Shown one piece after another: positions 47,259 through 58,925 of a stretch of DNA of 64,000 bases; within the stretch, counting starts at the first letter, position 1, and each line of letters begins with the position of its first letter. Both the position numbers and the translations under genes were made by a program. The notes under the pieces are model-generated. The model made no database searches and was not told the DNA's origin. It saw nothing but the letters and a program-made list of their open reading frames with translations. The stretch comes from Todiramphus chloris collaris (taxonomy: Eukaryota > Chordata > Aves > Coraciiformes > Alcedinidae). The stretch covers positions 11,226,497-11,290,496 of the forward strand of contig JANVCC010010406.1 in NCBI GenBank assembly GCA_025345505.1, read 5' to 3'.

Positions 47259-47680
47259 TGTCCTGGGTTCAAATAAGACAGGGTTAATTTTCACCAGGAG
47301 CTGGGAGGGGGTCACAGCCAGGATAGGCAACTGAACCAGCCAATGGGATATTTGATACCGTATGATGTCATGTCTGCTATATAAAGTTGAAGGGTGAGCC
47401 AGGCAGGGCATGTAATCTCTGGGTCTGCCTTTGTTGTAGCTTTAGACTGTCTGGTGTGTTCTGTATCACTGGCTTTACATATAGTGTTTCATTATTATTA
47501 CAGTTATTACTGTTCCTTCTCCTCTTGTGTTGTTCTATTAAGTTCTTCTTATCTCAGCTCATGGGGTTTTGCCTTTTTCTCCCTGTTCTCCTTCCCATCC
47601 CATGGAGGAGGGAGGTGGGTGTATGTCAGTGAGAGGTCACGTGGTGCTCAGCTCCCAGTGGCTGGGTCTAAACTGCAACA
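47259..47680 (+). repeat. 3' LTR of the ERV-L provirus (about 422 bp)
   Basis: It begins TGTCCTGGGTTC and ends CTGCAACA, so the TG...CA termini are intact. A TATATAAAG box lies at 47,378-47,386, and T- and C-rich R/U5 sequence follows. It contains the U3 portion missing from the 5' copy. A G-rich stretch (CATGGAGGAGGGAGG) is near 47,600. Confidence 0.85.
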
Positions 47681-50600
47681 ACTATTTTCAGCTTTATTTT
47701 TTGGGGAAATCAGATATTCAAAACTGGTTCTGATGAAAGCTGTATATCTGGAATTTTGAGGAACAAAGCTGCAGAAAGGTAAAACATGAAATTCACTGTA
47801 ACAGTAAGGCTCCTTCTTGGCTACTCCAATGTCTCAGCAACACCATGTGGATGGCTATTTCACTTCTGCCAGTAGACCAAAGTCAACATGTGCTTTTGCT
47901 AGATGTGGCTGGCAGACTAACTGTCCTTTATTGCCACGTCCCTTCCTGATCTAGGTGGTATGACCCCAGCCTTGTTCTTGCCTTTATCAGAATTTATTCT
48001 CCTATCATGACTCTGCACTAGAACTCCACACAGGACTGCACAGGGTTAGATCATTTCCTCCCCTTCCTCACTGAAGTCTCTTGATTAATATTTCAGTTGT
48101 ATATCCCAATGGGGATGATCCTGGCTGTGCTCCTTTCTTACAGTCTCTTTAAAACATAGTAGTATAGTGTTGTAAATTATGCACCATGAGAAATATTAAC
48201 TGTACACGCACCTTTTACATACTGATAATATTCAGCTTTCTCCAAGCTTTCCATAAAGTCTGCATGGGTCCTGGAGGACAAAAGAGTTTTGAGGATGTGC
48301 TTGCCAAGACTGCACATTTTCATCCTTCCCCTCCTGCACATATCCACATATGCATATACACACTTCATTAGATTAAGAGAAGCCCTGGGGGACGCTGTCA
48401 CAGCTGCCTACATCCTTTTCTTGTATCTAGCCCTCAGACCTAAATATGATAATACTTTGAACAAGCCCTCACATACCTAGAGAAACTCAGAGAAAATACT
48501 GTGTTTTCTCCAGCACAAACTATTGCTGAAGACGCTGGAGTTACATGGGAAGAGTATGAAATCAGAATTAAGACCGAACTTTCAAGGTTTGCTCTAAATT
48601 TCCTAGCTTTTGTGGTTAGAATCCAGACCCTTAACATTATTTTAACATAGGTTTTGCATTTATATTTATAAACACAGAGTACTGCTGCCTATTTGAGTTT
48701 AGAATAGATTGTGGTATAAACATATTTCCTCTTTACACATTATAATCAGTGCACAATGGCCTGCTTTATGTAAAACACATCACAGTCTTTGCTTCTCTGC
48801 ATGTGCTTGCATGCACATATAGCTTAAATTAACTAACTTAATATTCTCATGATGTGTTCAAAGAGCAGATCTGTGAATGAGGTAGGAAAAGACGATCTTA
48901 CAATTCCTATTTTGGAGTTTGAGATTAAACGCTGTATTTAGAGAAACATTTAATGATGATTCATTTTAAGAGTCTTTTGGTTGATGACTTATTTATAATT
49001 TCATCAGCCAAACACTTCCCTTGACAGAGTATGCTTTGGCTCATTGTTTTTCCTGACAGCTGTGTAGAACAATCCATAGTAAATGTATCCTTTGGAAAAT
49101 TAGCCGAACATCATTCCAATGCAATGACTCTGTAGGCGATAAGATGAAAATGATTAGTTACAGTTCATTGAATATTGCCCCAAACCTGTTCAAAACTACT
49201 GCTTGGCATAATCCCTGGGAAGGTGTTTTGGTTTCTCTCACAGCTTTGCTGAAAAGGAGTTGAAATCAAAGTTGAGTTTTGTTTAAAGAGCAAAACAATC
49301 AAAAAATGGGGGCTGAATTTTGCAAGTGGTGTCTGCAGAGTCTGACCTAATTCTGCAAGATATTTTTCTTAACTGGGAGCATGTGAATTTACTTTTTGAG
49401 GATTAATCACATAGTCATGTTTTTGTAGTAAGGGTTTTTGGGTGATGGCCTTGCACAGTAACTTTTCTTTCTGTGCAATAGGAACAAACAGCAGCAGTAA
49501 TGGCGACAAAACCACCTAATTCTCGTATAGAAATTTCGTATCTCACAGCATTTGGCAAAGAAAGTCTATATTATTATGCTCATTTTAAGGGGAGAAAAGG
49601 GAGACAGTTTCCAAGACACTATGAGGTGTTTTGTCCAAGAGCTCCCTTCCAACTGGAGAGAATTGAGATTCCATTACCTTCAGGCTGTTTCAAGACATCT
49701 TTACTCCAATTGTTCTCCACTTGAGGTTCCTGTAAGATGTAGCAAATATGTTATTTGCTGAGCATCAACAGGAGCATTGGAGCAATGAAGTCCATAGCTG
49801 GGATGCCATCTGCAACACACAGGATGGCAGGATTGTGCAGTGCTCATGTCAGGTGCTGTGATGCTCTCAGTTGAAGAACAAAAACGGAACAACAATATTC
49901 TGTTTCCCTCTTTCAAAAAAAGATGAAAAATCCAGAAGTTTGTGACAAAGTGTTTACTTATGATCTCTGTTGAGTGCTCATTCCCAGCCATATCTATCCA
50001 CAGACTATTTGTGAGTCAAAGTAAGAACAGCATACTCTTTCCATTTTGCTAAGGATTGGATAGAGAACTACAGTGCTGGGTGGTGTCCACACAGGCAGCT
50101 TCCCACCCAGATACACCTTCCCCCTGACACCATCCCCAGAGTCCATGACACCGTGGCAGCTCAGCATGAATGCACACTATGGAGATGATTTTGTGGTGCC
50201 CTGGGTTTCACTCTGACCTAATGGAGGCTGCCATGGGCACTTGTACTCCCCACTGCTGCTTTCGGCAGCATTAATCTTGCTGCTTTCACCTGTGGATTGG
50301 TGGCAATGTAAAGGGGTCAGGACTGTGTGTTTCTGCTTCTTTCCTACCCAACCTTGGATTCTCTGTGTGGCCTCAGAAACACTTTGAGCAGAGCATGATG
50401 GGGGAAAGGTGAGGTTTCAAAGAACATCAGTGCTCACCTTCATCCATCAGGATAACACTGCACTCTTCTGCTTGTCTGCAGAAGTCTGAGGATACACAAT
50501 TTTTTTTGTTTAAAATGCAGGAAAGGTGATTTCCTAAGCAGTGGCTGACATGAAAGTTTTGTATTTACATATTGACATATTGTATTTACTTACACATGTT

Positions 50601-53145
50601 TTTGATTAGTATTATACTTACAATTCTGAATTGTATTTATTATAAACAACAGTATTTTTTTTTTTTTTTTTTTAACAAAATGCTCCATAGTTTTGTAAGG
50701 GCTGCATATGGTCTACAAGTTTATAAAGTTTGCAGCATGGATTAGGTATATGTAGGTCCATCTGCTGAGATTCTGAATCATTAAACAAGAGAATTTAACT
50801 CAATTCATTTACAATGCTATCTTATTCCTTCACAAAAGTTTTTCTGAAGAGATGTCAGACTACTTTGAAGAGAGATATGTGCTATTAACCTCACCTTTCA
50901 TATTCCAAGCTGATGGGATTTGTCTGAAATCACTACCTAAGTCAACCGAAAAGCTGAGGTGAAACCTCTGTCTTTTGACTCCTGATATGAAAAATTATCC
51001 TCAAGTCAGCTTTCAAACTCAAACTAGTTTTAATGAAGATAAATGGATGCCTCAAACCCCTTAATACATTTCAATGCATTAGCTGTAAGTCTCAACAGTG
51101 AAATTCCACCTGGGAAATTACTGCATGTGAAAAAAGTGCAAGACAATTCCTTTCTGTCCTCGCTATGTCTGGAAATAAAAGGGTATACTTAGATCTACTC
51201 AGATGAAATATACCCTGAAGATAAAACATTTTGTTAACAAAAGATATGTTATTCTCTCTCTTAAAAATTGACAAATACAATGAACACCTCATCTTTCATA
51301 CCTAACTTTCCTTTTCTAAGACAAGTTGTAAACCAAAATGTGAATAATCTTTTTTTTTTTTTTACTTTCACATACAATGAACTAAATTCTGTTGTCTGAG
51401 TCATACACCATGCTGGTCCCCACTGATACAGAAAAGAACTGGATTTGACTTCCCTTGCCCTTCAAAATTTAATTAGAGATTTCAGCATCATATGCAGATC
51501 TACCGAATTGTATCCCTGATGAAAAATATGATTAGCCACTGACTGCTTCCCTGCAACTCCTGGGTCCCCCTCACTTGCATTCTGGAGGTGAGGATCTGTG
51601 CCCCTGCCAGATCCTGAGGGGCTGAGGGTGGAACAGATTTGTCTGTCAGACAGAATGGGTCATGGAATGAGTATGGATTTGCTGGGGATGTGAGAAGAGG
51701 CTTGCCTCCTCCTCCTCCTCCAAGGCTTACACATGGTATCTCACCGTATGAAGCAGCTGTGGCTGTGCAGCCTCTTTAGTTAAACCAGAGCAGAAAAAAC
51801 TGTCTAAGGGAGAAGCTTTTAAAGTTGCATCCCCCCCCATTTCTCCCTTCCCATCAGGAAAAAAAAGGCCTTATGTAACACATGCATCGTATATACCTGT
51901 GTCTGTTCCTGCCCCTTCCCTGAGTAGTAATTAATTCAGACCAGGGATGAAAGCTGAATGAAATACAGTTTCTCTGATCTGTGCCAAAGATGCTCCAAAC
52001 AGATGCCTTCTGTATTTTGTTTAAACAAAATATTACAAAAACTCAAATTAATATCAGATTGATCTCTTCAGTACTTCATGCACTCTGCTAGGATGTTGAA
52101 AGCCATATAATACCACAAACCTGACACTGGTGAATGTAATAAATAGGATATAATATTGTGAGAAGAGACCATACCTCTGCTACTTAATAACACAGGGCTA
52201 CTTCACAAAGGTAGAAATTAGCAGGAATTTGGGAGAGTCCTTAACATGGTGAAATGCACTAATTACTCTTAGATTAAGTTACCAGCTGCATGGAAATAAC
52301 TGGTCTGAAAGAGAAGAGACCGGTGTTACGTCCCATATAGATATTCCCCCATGAACGACTGCCCAAGACTCCTTGGTATTGTAGGCAGGATGGAATTGTT
52401 GCCCATGGATGAACAACCGGACCTCCCTGAGGACAGGTTGCTGTTACCACAGCAATGTTGAGGAGAGGGGTAAGGGAAGCAAGCACTGGAGACCTCAGGT
52501 CACTGCTTCTGCTGCACTTGAGGGAGAAGAGGAGGGAAGGGAGCAGGGAAAGGTGCTTTTGTAAAGAACTTACCACCACCCCTGGCCTACTACAAACATT
52601 GCACTGCAACTGTAGCAGGAAGCCCACCTTGCCAGGGCTTTTGCATCACTCGTGTAAACAGCTTAGCACAGGACACCACCTTTCCTGAAGAAGTCTTCTG
52701 CTGTGGATCACTGCCTTGTTATTTGTGCTGAGCCAGCTCCATAATGAATTATAATTTCTCTGCAGAAGTTTCAAAAACGTTTTGAAGGAACAAGTGGGAT
52801 GAAGTGACTCCTGTGTAGTTTCTGTCTTTGTGTCATCTTTTGTTATTCTTCTGCTGGTAAAATATTCCAAGACCTGTTACTTACCACAGCTTTTCAAACA
52901 GATACAAGGAGAGAAGGCTTGATTATTTCATGAGCAACAGGATGGGTTTCATGAAGATGTTATTCCATCTGCAAATTAGAGTCCTGCCACTATATACCAA
53001 AGAGAAATTATGGGTCAAATAAAGACCACATACATAATTAAAATCTTGTTTTGAGAGACTTGAAAAACAGAGTGTTTCACATTTTATTTTTGGGCCATTG
53101 TAGTTTATTTACTTAGCTGTAGATGTGGGGGATTGTGTTTATGTC
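47681..53145. other. Non-coding DNA; one enhancer-like patch, no gene seen
   Basis: AT-rich, CpG-poor. The patch at about 48,850-49,240 is unique-looking and dense in words such as TTAATGATGATTCATT, CATTGTTTTTCC, ACATCATTCCAA and TGATTAGTTACAG, typical of conserved enhancers. T tracts lie at about 50,655-50,674 and 51,349-51,363. A short (CCT)n lies near 51,705-51,722. Open frames are short or unsupported. Confidence 0.45.
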
Positions 53146-53147
53146 AC

Positions 53148-53230
53148 TTGTTTGTTTTGTTTTTGTTGTTGTTTTGACATTGTTGTTTTTTTGTTGTTTG
53201 TTTGTTTGTTTTGTTTGGTTATTGTTGTTT
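53148..53230. repeat. (TTTG)n-like low-complexity tract
   Basis: T/G-rich sequence made of TTTG, TTG and TTTTG units with a GACATTG interruption. It has no coding meaning. Confidence 0.8.
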
Positions 53231-54451
53231 CTTGACAGGCATTCATCTGGAGGGCTAGTCTTGCACTGAACATGACTGATGTATATGTTTAAATTGGTTC
53301 TTATGCAGAAACCAGTCTCTGATTTGTGTTGTTTTTTTGTGCATTGATTTAGCAAAGGGAGATCTTGTCATTGTTTTCTGAAAAGTCCTAGGATTTTCTT
53401 TTTATCTGGTTTGCCTTTGCAAACTTGTCTTTTTGAGCTGCAAGCTCCTTGGGGCAGGGGTTGTATTCACAGTGTTTAATGTGCCTTGTACAAATGGAGT
53501 CCTGAGCTCAGGCTCATAAGTATCAGCTGAAAGCTAGTAAGAAGAATGAATTCCATCTGATCCATCTCCTTGCATAAGCTGATCCTTAAACTCTAATCTA
53601 GACCTTTTGCCTACAGACTTACATGTTTAGGGACCACTGTGGAATGAAAAGGGAAACATAATTTGAGGAAAACAAAATGTCAATAGGTAGCATTTGGTCT
53701 CCTCTACAAAAAATGTGCTGCTTAAGGCCATCTTTCTTTTTTTATTATAGTTCTACAATAGGTGCTAGTGTTTGTTAGGACAATAAACTTGTCACATTGA
53801 ATTATGGTGGTAAAAGAGCACAGATGCACACAAAGCCAAACCCAAACTTCAGAGTGTTTTAATTCATTAGCTCAAAAACTCATGTTTTAGGAAATAAGGA
53901 AGATGGAAAATTAGGAAATGGAACAGTCTTACATGAGTGGAAGCTACATGAATCTGAATGAACACAAATATCATTTATAAGGCAAGAAAAGAACCCTTGT
54001 GTTCATTGCCAGATATTAAATCTTGTTTATCCTTCCTTAAACTAACCAGAAACACATTGTGCTCAAGTACTGTTTAATAACTGAGATGCTACAGTTGTGC
54101 TGTAACTCTCCTCTGCTGCTTTTATCTTCTCTGAAAAGGGAGCATGACTGCCAGGATTGAAGCCTGGCTCCTCCTGCTTCAAACCTTTCAATGTGGGAAG
54201 CTGAGTGCGGTTCTGCCCATGGCCCCCACTCAGGAGATGGTTGGTCTTGAGATTGAAGGTCATTCTGATGTGCAACCAGTGGTATCTCAACAGATGTGTA
54301 ATAAGGATTTCTGTGAGCTGGGTGCAGCATGACCCTTTTTTTTGTTGCAAGGTTATGAGATATTATCTACAAAATCTGAGTACTGCTGTTTATATTGCTG
54401 ATATCTATATCACAAGTAAAGATTACAGTTTTATGAGAAAGGATCTGCAGG
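53231..54451. other. Non-coding DNA; no gene seen
   Basis: AT-rich unique DNA. Overlapping open frames of 60-97 codons on both strands near 54,040-54,350 match nothing I recognise. Confidence 0.5.
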
Positions 54452-54541
54452 TTTCCTTTCCCTTTCCCTTTCCCTTTCCCTTTCCCTTTCCCTTTCCCTT
54501 TCCCTTCTTTCCCTTTCCCTTTCCCTTCTTTCCCCTTCCCT
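54452..54541. repeat. (TTTCCC)n hexanucleotide microsatellite
   Basis: About fourteen hexamer units with two short TTCTT interruptions. Pyrimidines are all on the plus strand. It is not the vertebrate telomere repeat. Translated frames over it give Pro-Phe or Gly-Lys runs and are artefacts. Confidence 0.95.
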
Positions 54542-57500
54542 ACAGGGTTATCTGTATATATTTTCCTGTATTGCAGTAGAAAATCTGCAGGTGTACATCT
54601 GCTTTTGTATGCCAGATGATGAGTAGGTAGCTCAAACATACAGGCTCCAACATTTGTGACTAACGCATATAGATTAATATATTGCAATAACATTTTATCT
54701 GAGGTATTGATAGATGCATAAAAGAAACACTCATCTTCTTGATTGGTTTTGGAGTATCAAAAAATAAAATGCGCAAAGCTGCCTTATAACCAGTCCATGA
54801 TCAGGAAAGAAGAGAACTATCTCTAAACAAAGGAAGTCTGATTTGCTTCAGGTACCTGGAGGAGCCTTTAATATTCAGAAGAAAAGCTAGAGGCTCTAAA
54901 AGGGAATAGAGGAGAATGCATGACTGTAAAGATAGGGACATGAAGCTTGTTTTGTATTCATTTGGCTCATACACTTGCAGCTCCTATAAATCAGAGCAGC
55001 TAGGGGAGTACTCTGTTTTACACCAGTGGGTATAATGGCTACCTCTCCTCCAGCATCAGCTTGTACCTTTTATCTTTGGAAGTAGTATGATCTTGTAGCC
55101 ATTTGGTTGGCAGTGTGCCATAGCCATAGCACCTTCCATGATAGTCTTGGTCTCCTTGCCATGACATACGTTGAAAGGCTCCTGTTTACTCGTATTTGTA
55201 AAGAGGACAGACTACTCATAGTACAACAAAGGTATTTCTTATATTCCCCAAGCATTTCCTCGTTAGCGCTTCACTGCAGGCTGCAGTCAGCCTATGGGCA
55301 GGTCCTAACAGCAGTGGTTTCATCTGGAGAAACCTTATGGAAAATGGGTTGTCTGGTTAGAAGAGGGCTGCCTGTCTCTTTTTTCTTCTTCTCCAAGCCA
55401 CAAATACATTTCAGTAAAGACTTGGGAAAAACCTCATCTTCATAAAAGCACACAAAGTCCTTGATCAGACTAAGGGAAAGGACTAAGTCCATTGACAGCA
55501 GGAAAGGGAAGGCTTAATATCTGAAAAATTGTTTAAAAAAAATATCTTCCCAAAACTTTCCTTCTGAATTATCAGACTCTAGCTAAAACAGTTCAGTGCT
55601 TACCCTTCCTTCAATGTTCAGATCCCCTATTATTCTAATGAACTGCATACTAGAAGAAGAGACATTGTTTTATCAAAATAAGTATTACTGTTGCAGCCTA
55701 AGATTTTCAGCTCTCCTTGACTGCATATCTGCAAAATGTTTTTGACCACCAGCTCACATTTACTGAATGTATAGTTTCTACCAAAAGCATATGTGGAGAC
55801 CTGCATTCCTTTCATGCTAGCTTTGCAAGCTTGAGAGGCCTACGGAGCCATAGGAGACATGTCACTGGGATTTGATTAGGAAGCAGAGATTGAAATAAGT
55901 ACAGAGGATGGCAGATTCACACACAGTTTAACAACAGCCAGTCCCTGTGGTCACATTTTACCATCTTGTGTTCCCGCTGAAAGGGAGTGATAGTATTATT
56001 CTAAAGAACTAAGATATTAAATGTAGACAAATGTGAATAACCCTTATAGAGGCAGCCTCTTCCACTAGAGCAGAGATGTGTCTTGAAATAACTGTGCGCA
56101 CACAGTTTGCAGTGTGGGTACTGCTTATATACTTGAATAACTATTTCAACTACTTCTGAAATACAGACAACAGCAAGGTGGAACATGGCAGCTTTTTTAA
56201 CAAAATGCAGCAACACCACATAAGCTCAGGGCAGGAAATTGAGAAATATATCATATTTATTTATAAGTTTTTGAAAAATTGTACATGGGCAAGTTGTAAT
56301 TGCTTTAACAGGGAAATTAAGTTAACAGCCTTGTTTTGGGACATTGTGTTCCAAGGAGTTAAATGATCACAAGCAGTTTGCATTTCATGTTCATGGCTTG
56401 TCAGACTGACAGTCCACCCTAATCAACATCATGAATATCCCTTTTTATCCTATCGAAGTATTAACTCAGTACTGGTTTTGAAGGATTATATTTTCTGCAG
56501 AATTAGACCAGGTTGGAGTAAAGTTTTGAGGGGTATTTAGAACTATGCAATTCTAAGAATGATGCTGAAATCATTAGAGATGAAGAGCGGCACTCTCAGC
56601 CTAGGCTGACTGAGCTGTAGTTTATTGACTGCAGTACTTTACAAATGACTGATTGATGATCTAACTATGCCTGGTTGTAACAGATACAAACACCAGAGCA
56701 CTTGCCTGTAGAATCTGTAGAGTTTTCTAGGCAGTTAAAAACAATATGTATTTACATGTTTCCAAGGCTATGTTATGCAGAACTGTTGGGATTTCAGTGT
56801 GCTCCTTCCAAGGTACAAATTTTCAGTCAAGATCTTGCTGAAAAATTGGCTTTTTTTTTTTTGTTTTGTTTTGTTCTTTTCTTCCTTCCAACTTCCTCTA
56901 CCAATTATCACTGACTGTGTCATGCTGAAGAATCTTTTGCTGTACATATTTCACCTTTTCCCCAGTTCTGACTGTAACTTTAAAAAAGAGAAAAGAAAAA
57001 AAAGGTTATTTTGGTTGAGTTCTTTCAAACAAAATTATTACTGTCTCAGTGCCATAATTTATTTTTGTATTGAAGACAGATCCAGAGAGAAGAGTGTTGC
57101 AGACCAAATAACCATTACCTTCTGCTGCTGCCAGGCACTTTATTTTTAACAGGTGGTTTCCAAACAGTAACCCAAACTACTCTTACTGAGCATGCCAGTG
57201 TGCCAGTATTAAATCAAGACGTCCTAAAACATGACTAGGGGAGAATATCATCACCTTTACCATGTTTTCATGTGACACTACAAGGCATAACCATAATTCT
57301 GATTGATAAACAACTACCTGCACACTTGTATTCCTTCTGCCTGCTTTCTACGGTTGTTAAAGAAAAAAGTTGTTCTGGTGAATTAAGTACTGAAATGTTA
57401 CATTTTCTCCTTTCAGAATCCAGAAATATGGGCAAGTAGTTAGAAACTAATGGAACCTGGGACGTGTGATGATATAGGGAATCACTAGGACTTTGAGATA

Positions 57501-57721
57501 AGCACATAACCTGATTACCTATAAAAAGACAATGCATGGGGAAGTAATTAAAACTGAAATAGGAGCGGTTATGGGTAATTTTAAGATTCAGCTACTCACT
57601 CTGATGAAAGAGGCTGATTGACACCTTTGACCTGCTCCTTCAGTGTTGTATTTACAGGTTCAGGGAGCTAATCTGTCAAGACTGTACACAACAGACTAGT
57701 TTAAAAATCTTCCTAACAGTT
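54542..57721. other. Non-coding DNA; no gene seen
   Basis: AT-rich, CpG-poor DNA with a T tract at about 56,851-56,865 followed by GTTTT units. No exon, RNA gene or assignable repeat was recognised. Confidence 0.5.
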
Positions 57722-58925
57722 ACAGAATCATAGAATTACAGAATGGTAGGCGTTGGAAGGGACCTCTGGAGATCATCTAGTCCACCCTACCCACCAGAGC
57801 AGGTTCATCTAGAGTAGGTTGCACAGGGTTGCATCCAGGCAGGATTTGAAAGTCTCCAGAGAAGGAGACTCCATAATCTCTCTGGTCAGGCTGTTCCAGT
57901 GCTCCATCACACTCACAGGACAGCAGTTTCTTCTTACGTTTAAGTGGAACTTCACGCATTTCAATTTGTACCCATTGCCCCTTGCCCTATCACTGGGCAC
58001 CACTGAAAAGAGACTGTCCCCATTCTCTTGACCCCCACCCTTTAGATGTTTATGAACACTGATAAGTGTTCATAAATGTTTATGAATGTTTATGAACATG
58101 AATGTTATGAACAAATGTTTATGAACACTGATAAGTGTTCATAAACTTATAAACGCTTATGAGTCTCCTCCAGGCTAAACAGCCCCAGGTTTCTCAGCCT
58201 TTCCTCATAAAAGAGATGTTCCAGTCCTCTGATCAACTTTGTAGCCTCTGTTGGACTCTCTCCAGTGCCCTGTCTCTCTTGAACAGGGGAGAACAGAAGT
58301 GGACACAATACTCCAGATGTCACCTCACTAGGGCAGTGTAGCAAGGGAGGAGAACCTCCCTCAACCTGATGGCCAGCTCTTCTTTATGCACCCCAGGATA
58401 CCATTGGCCTTCTTGGCCGCAAGGGTACATTGTTGGCTCACAGTTAACTTACTCTCCACCAGGACTCCAAGGTCCTTCTCTGTGGAGTTGCCTTCCAGCA
58501 GGTGAATCTCTAACCTGTACGGATGAATAGTGTTATTTCTCCCTAGGTGCAGGACACTACACTTGCCCTTTTTGAATATCATGAGGATCCCCTCCACTTG
58601 ACCCTCCAGGCTGTCCAGGTCTTGTTGAATGACAGCAACATAGCCTCTTGGTGTGTCAGCCACTCCTCCCCCGGTACTGTATCATCGGCAAATTTGCTGC
58701 CTTTTGTACTCCATCCCTTCATTCAGGTCATTGATGAATATGTTGAATAAGACTGGACCCAGTACTGAACCCTGGGGAGCACCAGTAGCTACAGGCCTGC
58801 AGCCAGACTGCACCACTGATAATACTCTGAACTCTCACTTCACTTTGAACCACTTCTCAACCCACCTCCTTAAAAAATCTTTCCTTCTGGAAACTACCTC
58901 CACAGCTACTGCCATGGCTAGGCAG
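57722..58925 (-). mobile_element. CR1 LINE, 5'-truncated, 3' end at left
   Basis: The left edge shows the CR1 3' terminus in reverse: AGAATCATAGAATTACAGAATGG, then GGTTGGAAGGGACC-like sequence. Translated on the minus strand it carries the C-terminal part of CR1 ORF2. Blocks in order are an Asn-Ile-Phe-Ile-Asn-Asp-Leu segment near 58,715-58,735, a Gly-Lys-Cys-Ser-Val-Leu-His-Leu-Gly segment near 58,550-58,576, Lys-Lys-Ala-Asn-Gly-Ile-Leu-Gly-Cys-Ile near 58,390-58,420, Ile-Arg-Gly-Leu-Glu-His-Leu near 58,214-58,234, and Val-Pro-Ser-Asp-Arg-Ala-Arg-Gly-Asn-Gly near 57,970-58,003. Frames shift between blocks. In an intact element ORF2 encodes endonuclease and reverse transcriptase for retrotransposition. 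The endonuclease and most of the RT are missing here. A palindromic expansion sits inside it at about 58,047-58,150. Confidence 0.92.
58047..58150. repeat. Palindromic minisatellite inside CR1
   Basis: Two perfect hairpins, each with 12-bp arms TTTATGAACACT and AGTGTTCATAAA around a GATA loop, lie at 58,049-58,076 and 58,118-58,145. Between them are partial copies of TGTTTATGAA. The CR1 sequence normally found here has a single TTTATxAACATTGATAAG-like stretch leading into the next ORF2 block, so the extra sequence is a local expansion. Confidence 0.9.

Larger units (their letters stand above)
41830..47680 (+). mobile_element. Degenerate ERV-L type endogenous retrovirus (provirus)
   Basis: The order on the plus strand is 5' LTR, primer-binding site, gag remnant, protease, RT, RNase H, integrase, polypurine tract, 3' LTR. 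The RT and integrase segments are most like class III (ERV-L) Pol as known from birds and mammals. No env lies between the integrase and the 3' LTR, as usual for ERV-L. Every reading frame is cut by stops and frameshifts. The two LTRs differ at many positions, so this is an old insertion with no coding capacity. The 5' LTR lacks its first part. No target-site duplication could be established because the left edge is not intact. Confidence 0.85.

Noticed and set aside
54367..54693. Frame with Gly-Lys repeats
   Set aside because: Direct translation of the (TTTCCC)n microsatellite on the minus strand.
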